Below are positions 57,486 to 64,000 of a stretch of DNA of 64,000 nt, piece by piece. The notes under the pieces were generated by a model. It saw nothing but the letters and a program-made list of their open reading frames with translations. It was not told where the DNA came from and searched no databases. Origin of the DNA: Anaerococcus vaginalis (GTDB taxonomy: Bacteria; Bacillota; Clostridia; Tissierellales; Peptoniphilaceae). The translations under genes were made by a program, and so were the position numbers. The first letter of the stretch is position 1; every line of letters starts with the position of its first letter. The DNA lies in assembly GCA_018363915.1 (NCBI GenBank), contig JAGZMY010000004.1, positions 62,001 to 126,000 of the forward strand, given 5' to 3'.

Positions 57486-58067
57486 ATGTTTATAATGAAA
57501 AAATTAGAAGAAGTAATATTAAGCCACGGCAAGGTTCTTGGCAAAGATATTTTAAAAGTTGATTCTTTTCTAAATCATCAAATAAAACCAAAATTGATAA
57601 AAGAAATGGGAGAAGAATTTGCTGAACATTTTAAAGACAAAAATATAAATAAAATTTTGACAGTTGAATCATCAGGAATTGCCCCAGCAGTTATCACAGG
57701 TCTTGTTCTTGATTGCGATGTAGTTTTTGCAAGAAAACAAAAATCTCTTACAACCGATGATAATACATTTTCTTCAACTTGCTATTCTTATACAAAAGAA
57801 GAGATGAAAAGACTTATTGTAAGCAAGGATTACTTACACGAAAATGAAAATGTCTTGTTGATAGATGATTTTTTGGCAAATGGTCAAGCTGCAAAAGCTA
57901 TGGTTGCAATTTGTAAACAAGCAGGTGCAAATGTGGCTGGCGTTGGAATAGTTATAGAAAAATCCTACCAAGACGGAAGAAAACTTCTTGATGATATGGG
58001 CATAGATGTTTACTCTCTTGCAAGAATTTCTCACATGGACGGAAAAGAAATAGAATTTATAGATTAA
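57486..58067 (+). CDS. xpt: Xanthine phosphoribosyltransferase
   Basis: This enzyme of 190-193 residues salvages xanthine to XMP. It contains LKVDSFLNHQIKPKL, the KILTVESSGIAPAV loop and the PRPP-binding NVLLIDDFLANGQAAKAM. Two starts are possible: ATG 57486 lies only 3 bases after GGAGG, while the ATG at 57495 gives the family's usual MKKLEE opening. Unlike B. subtilis xpt, there is no space for a guanine riboswitch in the short leader. Confidence 0.95.
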   Translation: MFIMKKLEEVILSHGKVLGKDILKVDSFLNHQIKPKLIKEMGEEFAEHFKDKNINKILTVESSGIAPAVITGLVLDCDVVFARKQKSLTTDDNTFSSTCYSYTKEEMKRLIVSKDYLHENENVLLIDDFLANGQAAKAMVAICKQAGANVAGVGIVIEKSYQDGRKLLDDMGIDVYSLARISHMDGKEIEFID

Positions 58068-58070
58068 TCT

Positions 58071-58096
58071 AAGATGGCTTTTGCCATCTTTTTTCT
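58071..58096 (+). terminator. Terminator of xpt
   Basis: AAGATGGC (58071-58078) pairs with GCCATCTT (58083-58090) around TTTT, followed by TTTTTC. It lies 4 bases after the stop codon. Confidence 0.92.
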
Positions 58097-58111
58097 TTTA
58101 AATTTTTTAAA

Positions 58112-58138
58112 AGAAAAAATCCCACTTGCGTGAGATTT
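58112..58138 (-). terminator. Terminator of the engB end of the clp/lon cluster
   Basis: On the minus strand AAATCTCAC (58138-58130) pairs with GTGGGATTT (58125-58117), one G-U pair, with a short loop and a TTTTT run. It lies 12 bases after the engB stop codon. Confidence 0.88.
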
Positions 58139-58150
58139 TAAAATTTAAAT

Positions 58151-58738
58151 TTATGAATTTACTATTACTTCAACTTGTTCTAATAAAACATTTTTATTGT
58201 GAGATGTTATTGACGAGTAGGCAAAAATCAATCCTTCATCATCAATATTTAAAGTTTTCATTATTTCTTTTATGTGTTTTTTTAAATGTGTTTTAGGAAT
58301 TTTATCGTATTTTGTTGCTATAACAAATCCTGTAAAGCCAGAATCTATTATCCAATCATACATTTCTTTATCTTGTTTTGTTGGAGCATGTCTTATATCT
58401 ACTAGAAGAAAAACTTCTTTTAAATTTTCTCTTTCATATAAATATTTGTGGATTAAATTATTCCATTTTTCTTTTTCTGTTTTTGAAACTTTGGCGTAGC
58501 CGTAGCCTGGAAGATCGACTAGCCTAAATTTATCATTTATTTTATAAAAATTTATGGTTTTGGTCTTGCCTGGTTTTGATGAAGTTTTGGCAAGATTTTT
58601 TTTATCCAAAAATGAATTTATAAAAGAAGATTTTCCCACATTAGATCTTCCTGCAAAGGCTATTTCTTCAAAATCATCATTTGGAAATTGGGAGGGAAAT
58701 CCTGCAACTTGATCTAAATTTACTGATTTTATTTTCAT
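58151..58738 (-). CDS. engB: Ribosome biogenesis GTPase EngB (YsxC)
   Basis: This 195-residue GTPase helps to assemble the 50S subunit. G1 is FAGRSNVGKSSFIN, G3 is RLVDLPGYGYA, G4 is ATKYDK (variant of NKxD with T-K-x-D) and the G5-like region is FAYSSITSHN. It overlaps the end of lon by 4 bases, the order also seen in B. subtilis (lon-ysxC). Confidence 0.96.
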   Translation of the reverse strand: MKIKSVNLDQVAGFPSQFPNDDFEEIAFAGRSNVGKSSFINSFLDKKNLAKTSSKPGKTKTINFYKINDKFRLVDLPGYGYAKVSKTEKEKWNNLIHKYLYERENLKEVFLLVDIRHAPTKQDKEMYDWIIDSGFTGFVIATKYDKIPKTHLKKHIKEIMKTLNIDDEGLIFAYSSITSHNKNVLLEQVEVIVNS

Positions 58739-61065
58739 AGCAAAGCTTCCTTTAAAACTTCTCCAACTTGAGATACTTTTATAAAGTTTATTTTTTCCCT
58801 AACTTCCTTATCAATATCTTCAATATCTTTTTCATTTTCTTTTGGAATAATTACATTTTTTATATCATAAGCATAAGCTGCAAGGGCTTTTTCTTTAAGT
58901 CCTCCAATTGGCAAAACTTCTCCAGTAATTGTAACTTCTCCCGTCATTGCAAGGTCAGATCTTACTTTTTTTCCTGTAAGAGCTGAAGCAATTGCAGTTG
59001 TCATGGTAATTCCTGCCGATGGGCCATCTTTTGGAGTTGCTCCTTCTGGAACGTGGACGTGAATGTCTTTATTTTTATAAAAATCTGGATCGATTTCTAA
59101 TTCTTTAGAATTTTTTCTCAAATATGAAATTGCCGCTTGAGCAGATTCTTTCATAACATCTCCCAAACTTCCTGTAAATAAATTTGCACCTTTGCCGTCC
59201 ATGGCATTTACTTCAATTGTTAAAATCGTTCCACCAACTTGAGTCCAAGCAAGTCCATTTGCAATTCCAATTTTATCTTCTTTGAGTCTTTGGTCTTCAA
59301 AAAATCTTTCCTTGCCAAGATATTTTTCATAATTTCTCATAGAAACATTGACCTTATCTTTGCCTTCAAGAATTTCTTTTACAGCACGCCTACATATTTT
59401 TGCAATATTTCTTTCAAGAGATCTTACTCCTGCTTCTCTAGTGTAGGATTTTATAATTTTTTCTATAACTGGATCTGAAATATTCAAATCATTTTTTTCA
59501 AGACCGTTGTTTTCCATTTCTTTTTTAATCAAATATCTCTTGGCAATTTCTTCCTTTTCTCTTTGGGTGTAGCCAGAAATTTCTATAATTTCAAGCCTAT
59601 CAAAAAGTGCTGGTGGAATATTTGAAATGTCGTTTGCTGTTGTTATAAAGAATATTTCTGATAAATCAAAACCTATATCAAGGTAACGATCAATAAATTT
59701 ATCATTTTGTTCTGGATCTAAAACTTCAAGAAGGGCTGATGACGGATCTCCCCTAAAATCTGATCCTAACTTATCAATTTCATCTAGCAAAAATACTGGA
59801 TTTTTTACTTTTATTCTTGATAAATTTGATAAAATTCTTCCAGCCATAGCTCCAACATAAGTTCTTCTGTGACCTCTAATTTCTGATTCATCAGTTACTC
59901 CACCCAAACGCATTGAAATAAATTTGCGATTTAAAGCTCTTGCAATTGATTTTGCAATTGAAGTTTTACCAACTCCTGGAGGGCCAGCAAGACAAATTAT
60001 TGCAGCTTGATTATTTCCTTTTTTCTTTCTAACAGCAATTGATTCTAAAATTCTCTCCTTGACTTCCATAAGTCCATAATGGTCTTCATCCAAAACTTTT
60101 TTTGCATGAATTATATCCAAATTATCTTTTGATTTTTTTGACCAAGGAAGAGAAATTACAAAATCAAGATAAGAAGTTATAACTCCATAATCAGGACTCA
60201 TTTCTGGAATCATTTCAAGTCTATCAATACTTTTTAATAAAGTTTCCTTGTCTTCCTTGTCGATTTTTAATTTTTTAATTTTTTTCCTAAAGGCATCCGC
60301 CTCGTTTAAATCTTTTCCTGTTAGATCGTTCAATTCATTTTTAACAACATCAAGTTTTTCCCTAAGATAATATTCTTTTTGTCCCTTATTAATATTTTCT
60401 TGAACCTTAGAATCTATTTTTTTTGACAAATCTTTTAGCTCAATTTCTTTTTGAATTAGCCTATGAAGATTAATAAGTTTTTCTTCAATATCAAGCTCTT
60501 TTAAAAGAGAATAATTTTCTTTTGGACTTAAAGGAAGATAATAGGTTATAAGATTTGCAAGTTTATCAATATTTTCAATTTCTACCAAAGAAAAAGCAAT
60601 TTCTGGTGGAATAGAATTGTCAATTGAAACATAAGATCTAAAATCTTCAACCAACATTTTTTTCAAGGCTTCTATATTTTCGTTACTTTCAAAATTTTCT
60701 TCATCGAAAATATATTCTTTAACCTCTGCCTTAAAAAATCCGTCTTCAATTTTAACATTCAAAACTTCGCCAACAGATTTTGCTTCAATCAAAACCCTAA
60801 GCTCTCCATTTTGCAAATTAAAAGTTTGTTTTATGCTTGCAATTGTTCCATAATCATAAATATCTTCTTTTTTTGGATTATCTTCTAAAATATCTTTTTG
60901 ATTTACCAAAAAAATTTCAGATTCATTTAATAAAGCATCTTCTACAGCTTTTTTAGAAACTGCCCTTTGGCAATCAAAGTGGACTACTGTATCAGGAAAA
61001 GCCCACAAGCCCCTAACAGGAACCATCGGATATTCTTTTGTATCTATTTTATAGATAAAGCTCAT
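58735..61065 (-). CDS. lon: ATP-dependent protease Lon (LonA)
   Basis: This 776-residue AAA+ protease degrades damaged and regulatory proteins. The N-terminal substrate domain starts PMVPVRGLWAFPDTVVHFD and continues into a coiled coil (about 190-260). The AAA+ module has Walker A LAGPPGVGKTSIAKS and Walker B FLLDEIDKL. The protease domain has the Ser-Lys dyad in PKDGPSAGITMTTAIASALTGKKV. A terminator hairpin lies between clpX and lon only about 16-43 bases upstream. Confidence 0.97.
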   Translation of the reverse strand: MSFIYKIDTKEYPMVPVRGLWAFPDTVVHFDCQRAVSKKAVEDALLNESEIFLVNQKDILEDNPKKEDIYDYGTIASIKQTFNLQNGELRVLIEAKSVGEVLNVKIEDGFFKAEVKEYIFDEENFESNENIEALKKMLVEDFRSYVSIDNSIPPEIAFSLVEIENIDKLANLITYYLPLSPKENYSLLKELDIEEKLINLHRLIQKEIELKDLSKKIDSKVQENINKGQKEYYLREKLDVVKNELNDLTGKDLNEADAFRKKIKKLKIDKEDKETLLKSIDRLEMIPEMSPDYGVITSYLDFVISLPWSKKSKDNLDIIHAKKVLDEDHYGLMEVKERILESIAVRKKKGNNQAAIICLAGPPGVGKTSIAKSIARALNRKFISMRLGGVTDESEIRGHRRTYVGAMAGRILSNLSRIKVKNPVFLLDEIDKLGSDFRGDPSSALLEVLDPEQNDKFIDRYLDIGFDLSEIFFITTANDISNIPPALFDRLEIIEISGYTQREKEEIAKRYLIKKEMENNGLEKNDLNISDPVIEKIIKSYTREAGVRSLERNIAKICRRAVKEILEGKDKVNVSMRNYEKYLGKERFFEDQRLKEDKIGIANGLAWTQVGGTILTIEVNAMDGKGANLFTGSLGDVMKESAQAAISYLRKNSKELEIDPDFYKNKDIHVHVPEGATPKDGPSAGITMTTAIASALTGKKVRSDLAMTGEVTITGEVLPIGGLKEKALAAYAYDIKNVIIPKENEKDIEDIDKEVREKINFIKVSQVGEVLKEALL

Positions 61066-61077
61066 TTTATCTCCTTG

Positions 61078-61109
61078 TAGTAAAAAGGGAGCCCAATGTC
61101 TCCCTTTTT
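61078..61109 (-). terminator. Hairpin between clpX and lon
   Basis: AAAAAGGGAG (61082-61091) pairs with CTCCCTTTTT (61100-61109) around an 8-base loop, with a short T/A-rich tail on the minus strand. It starts inside the clpX stop region and should reduce read-through from clpX into lon. Confidence 0.8.
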
Positions 61110-62317
61110 TATTTGTATATTAATTTTTTCTTATCTTTTATAGCACCTTTTGATACAATAACTTCTTTTATATGATCTTTTGAAGGAATTTCAAACATTA
61201 CATCCAAAAGCAAATCTTCTAAAATTGTCCTAAGGCCTCTAGCACCTGTCTCTTGCTTGAAGGCTTTTTCGGCAATTTCTTTAACTGCTTCATCTTCAAA
61301 AGTTAATTTTACTCCATCAAGCTCAAATAATTTTTGATATTGTTTTAATAGAGAATTTTTTGGCTCTTGTAAAATTTTTACAAGACTATTTACATCCAAA
61401 TCTTCAAGTGAAACAACAATTGGAACTCTTCCAATAAATTCTGGAATTAATCCAAATTTCAAAAGATCTTCAGTTGTAACGTCTGCCAAAGAAACTTCTT
61501 TATTTTCACTATCTTCTGAACCAAAACCAATTGATTTTTTGTTGGTTCTTTGTTTGATTATATCTTTAATTCCATCAAAGGCTCCACCAACAATAAATAA
61601 TATATTTGTTGTATCAACTTGGATATATTCTTGGCTTGGGTGTTTTCTTCCACCTTGTGGAGGAACATTTGCAACAGTTCCTTCAATTAATTTTAAAAGT
61701 GCTTGTTGAACTCCTTCTCCACTAACATCACGAGTTATTGAAGGATTTTCACTTTTTCTAGTTATTTTATCAATTTCATCAATGTAGATTATTCCTGTTT
61801 GGGCAAGCTCAATATCATAATCAGCAGCTTGAACTAATTTCAAAATTATATTTTCTACATCTTCTCCAACATATCCTGCCTCAGTTAAACTTGTTGCATC
61901 TGCAATTGCAAATGGAACATTTAATTTTTTGGCAAGAGTTTGAGCAAGAAGAGTTTTTCCAGAACCAGTTGGTCCAAGCATCAAGATATTTGATTTTTGT
62001 AGCTCAACATCATCTTTACTATCATAATTTGAATTTATTCTTTTGTAGTGATTATATACTGAAACTGATAGAGTTTTTTTTGCCATTTCTTGTTGGATTA
62101 CATATTGATCTAAATAATCTTTTATCTCACTTGGTGTAGCAAGATCAATATCCATGTGGCTGTGTTCAACTAATTCTTCTCTTTGAATAATTGATGAGCA
62201 AAGCTCAATGCATTCATTACAAATAAAAGCATCTGGTCCTGCAATTAATCTATCAACTTCATCAGCACTTTTCCCACAAAAGGAACATCTGTTTTCTTCA
62301 AATTCCATTTTACCCAT
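61109..62317 (-). CDS. clpX: ClpXP unfoldase ClpX
   Basis: This 402-residue AAA+ unfoldase feeds substrates to ClpP. The N-terminal zinc domain has four Cys (CSFCGKSADEVDRLIAGPDAF then CNECIELC). Walker A is MLGPTGSGKTLLAQ, Walker B is GIIYIDEIDKI, the ClpP-binding IGF loop is KSIGFGSE, and the sensor-2 region contains TGARGLRTILEDLL. It follows clpP by 2 bases. An ATG 3 codons downstream is an alternative start. Confidence 0.98.
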   Translation of the reverse strand: MGKMEFEENRCSFCGKSADEVDRLIAGPDAFICNECIELCSSIIQREELVEHSHMDIDLATPSEIKDYLDQYVIQQEMAKKTLSVSVYNHYKRINSNYDSKDDVELQKSNILMLGPTGSGKTLLAQTLAKKLNVPFAIADATSLTEAGYVGEDVENIILKLVQAADYDIELAQTGIIYIDEIDKITRKSENPSITRDVSGEGVQQALLKLIEGTVANVPPQGGRKHPSQEYIQVDTTNILFIVGGAFDGIKDIIKQRTNKKSIGFGSEDSENKEVSLADVTTEDLLKFGLIPEFIGRVPIVVSLEDLDVNSLVKILQEPKNSLLKQYQKLFELDGVKLTFEDEAVKEIAEKAFKQETGARGLRTILEDLLLDVMFEIPSKDHIKEVIVSKGAIKDKKKLIYK

Positions 62318-62319
62318 AC

Positions 62320-62907
62320 TTATTCTATTACCTTGTCTATTAAGCCATATTCTTTTGCTTCATAAGCATCCATAGCAAAATCTCTGTCTGTATCTTTTTG
62401 AATTTTTTCAATACTTTGGCCGGTATTATCTGCCAAAATTTTGTTTAGTCTTTTTTTCATTTTTAAAATTTGTTCAGCTTGGATTTGAATATCGCTTGCT
62501 TGACCTTGAGCTCCACCTGATGGTTGATGGATTAGGATGTTTGAATTTGGAAGAGAAAATCTCTTTCCCTTTGCTCCAGATGAAAGTAAAACTGCTCCCA
62601 TTGATGCAGCTTGACCTATACAAATTGTAGATACATCTGGTTTTATATAATTCATTGTGTCATAGATTGCAAGTCCTGCTGTAACCACTCCACCTGGTGA
62701 ATTTATATAAAATTGAATATCCTTGTTTGGATCTTGGCTTTCCAAAAATAAGAGTTGAGCAATAATTATATCACTTACTCCATCTTCAACAGGACCTGTT
62801 AGAAAAATAATCCTATCTTTTAATAATCTTGAGTAAATATCATAAGCACGCTCGCCCCTATTTGTTTGCTCTATAACCGTAGGAACTAAAAAGTTTTTTG
62901 CGTTCAT
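62320..62907 (-). CDS. clpP: ATP-dependent Clp protease proteolytic subunit
   Basis: This 195-residue serine protease forms the tetradecameric chamber of ClpXP. Ser is in IGQAASMGAVLLSSGAKGKR, His in LPNSNILIHQPSGG and Asp in KDTDRDFAMDA-like context. The conserved N-terminal segment RGERAYDIYSRLLKDRIIFLTGPVED is intact. It lies between tig and clpX. Confidence 0.98.
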   Translation of the reverse strand: MNAKNFLVPTVIEQTNRGERAYDIYSRLLKDRIIFLTGPVEDGVSDIIIAQLLFLESQDPNKDIQFYINSPGGVVTAGLAIYDTMNYIKPDVSTICIGQAASMGAVLLSSGAKGKRFSLPNSNILIHQPSGGAQGQASDIQIQAEQILKMKKRLNKILADNTGQSIEKIQKDTDRDFAMDAYEAKEYGLIDKVIE

Positions 62908-62940
62908 AAAATCTCCTTATCTTTTTGGAGTTTATGATTA

Positions 62941-64000
62941 CTAATCTTCTTTTTCGTCTTCTTTATTTTCTTCTTCTTTTTTAGCTGGAACTAATTTTAC
63001 ATTTTTTTCTAGAAGTTCTACAGCTTTTCTTCTTTTAACATTTTCTATAACTGTATCTCTAGAAACATTCTTTTCGAAGATTTCTTTGAATTTTTCGTAA
63101 TCGTCTACTCCATATTGTTTAGCAGCATCTTTTATTTCATTTTCTATTTCTTCATCACTTACTTCAATATTTTCTTTCAAAGCAACTTCATCCATTACAA
63201 GATTTGCTTTTACTTTATCTTCTGCAACAGCTCTATATTGATCTCTAATTGCAGACATGTCCATTTTTGTCATTTCAATATATTGTTGTAAAGAAATTCC
63301 CATTTGACGTAATCTTTGGTCAAGATTTTGCATTTCAAGATCAATTTCTTGGTTTACTAATGGATCTGGAGCATTTACTTCAGATTTTTCTACCAAAGCT
63401 TTGATTGCTTCATTTTGAATTTGATTTTTTACAAATTTTTCTTTATCTTCTTTAAGATTTTTCTTTGTATCTTCTTTTAATTCTTCTAATGTTTCAAATT
63501 CAGAAATATCTTTTGCAAATTCATCGTCAATTTTTGGAAGTTCTTTTCTTGAAATTGAATTGATTTCCACTTCAAATCTTGCGTCTTTTCCTTGGAATTC
63601 TTTTGCTTGATAATCTTCAGGGAAAGTTACATTAACGTCAAATTTATCTCCAACTTTGTGGCCTTCAACTTGTTTTTCAAAATCGCCAACAAATGATTTT
63701 GATCCAAGAACTAAATCATGATTTTCAGCTTTTCCACCTTCAAATCTTTCTCCATCAAGAAAACCATCAAAATCTATATTTACTGTATCTCCATCTTGAG
63801 CTTCGCCGTCTTCTATTGGAATAATTCTTGCATTTTCTTCTTGTTGATGTTTTAGTTCGTGTTCTACATCTTCATCTGTAACTTCTGTTGGAATTTCTGT
63901 AACTTCAAGTTCAGAATAATCTCCAAGTGTTGGATGTGGTTTTGTTTCAACTTCTACTTTAAATACAACGTCTTTTCCTTTTTCTATATCGTCAAAATCA
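62941..64000 (-). CDS. tig: Trigger factor, C-terminal three quarters (cut by window end)
   Basis: The frame stays open to the window end, so about 353 codons of the gene are present and the ribosome-binding N-terminus is missing. The PPIase (FKBP-like) domain is readable at 63570-63790 (DTVNIDFDGFLDGERFEGG, LGSKSFVGDFEKQ, FPEDYQAKEFQGK). The C-terminal chaperone arms follow (LDQRLRQMGISLQQYIEMTK, then EEIENEIKDAAKQYG). The end is acidic (EEENKEDEKED). Trigger factor binds L23 at the exit tunnel and is followed here by clpP-clpX-lon. Confidence 0.95.
   Translation of the reverse strand, partial: DFDDIEKGKDVVFKVEVETKPHPTLGDYSELEVTEIPTEVTDEDVEHELKHQQEENARIIPIEDGEAQDGDTVNIDFDGFLDGERFEGGKAENHDLVLGSKSFVGDFEKQVEGHKVGDKFDVNVTFPEDYQAKEFQGKDARFEVEINSISRKELPKIDDEFAKDISEFETLEELKEDTKKNLKEDKEKFVKNQIQNEAIKALVEKSEVNAPDPLVNQEIDLEMQNLDQRLRQMGISLQQYIEMTKMDMSAIRDQYRAVAEDKVKANLVMDEVALKENIEVSDEEIENEIKDAAKQYGVDDYEKFKEIFEKNVSRDTVIENVKRRKAVELLEKNVKLVPAKKEEENKEDEKED

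Overview
The window is AT-rich chromosomal DNA from a low-GC Gram-positive anaerobe. Gene content and sequence style (LTG-type sorting signals, class B sortase, family II pyrophosphatase, M18 aminopeptidases, Veg, T-box and CIRCE regulation) suggest Peptoniphilaceae, perhaps Anaerococcus. That placement is inference from reading the proteins, not a search result.

Layout. (1) 1-5285, minus strand: a pilus locus in the order large surface protein, signal-peptidase-like protein, FctA-type pilin, class B sortase, and a cut-off secreted protein. This is the order of the streptococcal FCT-3 pilus island. (2) 5427-5914: a deleted IS256-family element that keeps both inverted repeats. (3) 6008-20493, minus strand: the complete S10-spc-alpha ribosomal protein superoperon from rpsJ to rplQ, with secY, adk, infA, rpmJ (37 codons, 8766-8879) and rpoA; it has a clear promoter, a structured leader and a terminator. 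(4) about 20760-30670: a decayed mobile island with a broken ABC ATPase and kinase, an unrecognised 402-aa protein, two partial VirD4 copies in direct repeat, a MobQ relaxase with an oriT, two TnpW remnants, and small cargo genes (a VOC protein and two GNAT acetyltransferases). (5) 30674-40686: a dCMP deaminase / UbiB kinase / thioesterase / degenerate-HD operon, a YtrA-type GntR-ABC operon with a readable operator, cardiolipin synthase, a pyridoxal-kinase-like protein and a MATE exporter. (6) 40742-47000: a small lipoprotein with a dyad at its promoter, veg, CIRCE-controlled htpG followed by an M18 aminopeptidase, a DUF1858 protein and an alanine/sodium symporter. (7) 47103-51391: an aromatic amino acid block. 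aroF-aroC-pheA lies behind a Phe/Tyr-rich leader peptide and terminator, and trpP lies behind a tryptophan T-box. (8) 51394-64000: pyrophosphatase, CorC-like protein, purine permease, thiamine-binding protein, a second M18 aminopeptidase, xpt, and the protein quality-control run tig-clpP-clpX-lon-engB, with tig cut by the window end.

The most notable observation is the apparent ribosome-mediated attenuator in front of aroF (leader peptide 51232-51333). It contains all the elements of a classical phe/trp-type attenuator, in an organism that regulates the neighbouring trpP with a T-box. Other points worth a second look are the signal-peptidase-like pilus protein that lacks the usual lysine, the MobQ oriT, the CIRCE element in front of htpG, and the orphan 402-aa protein in the island. 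No tRNA, rRNA or CRISPR array was seen.
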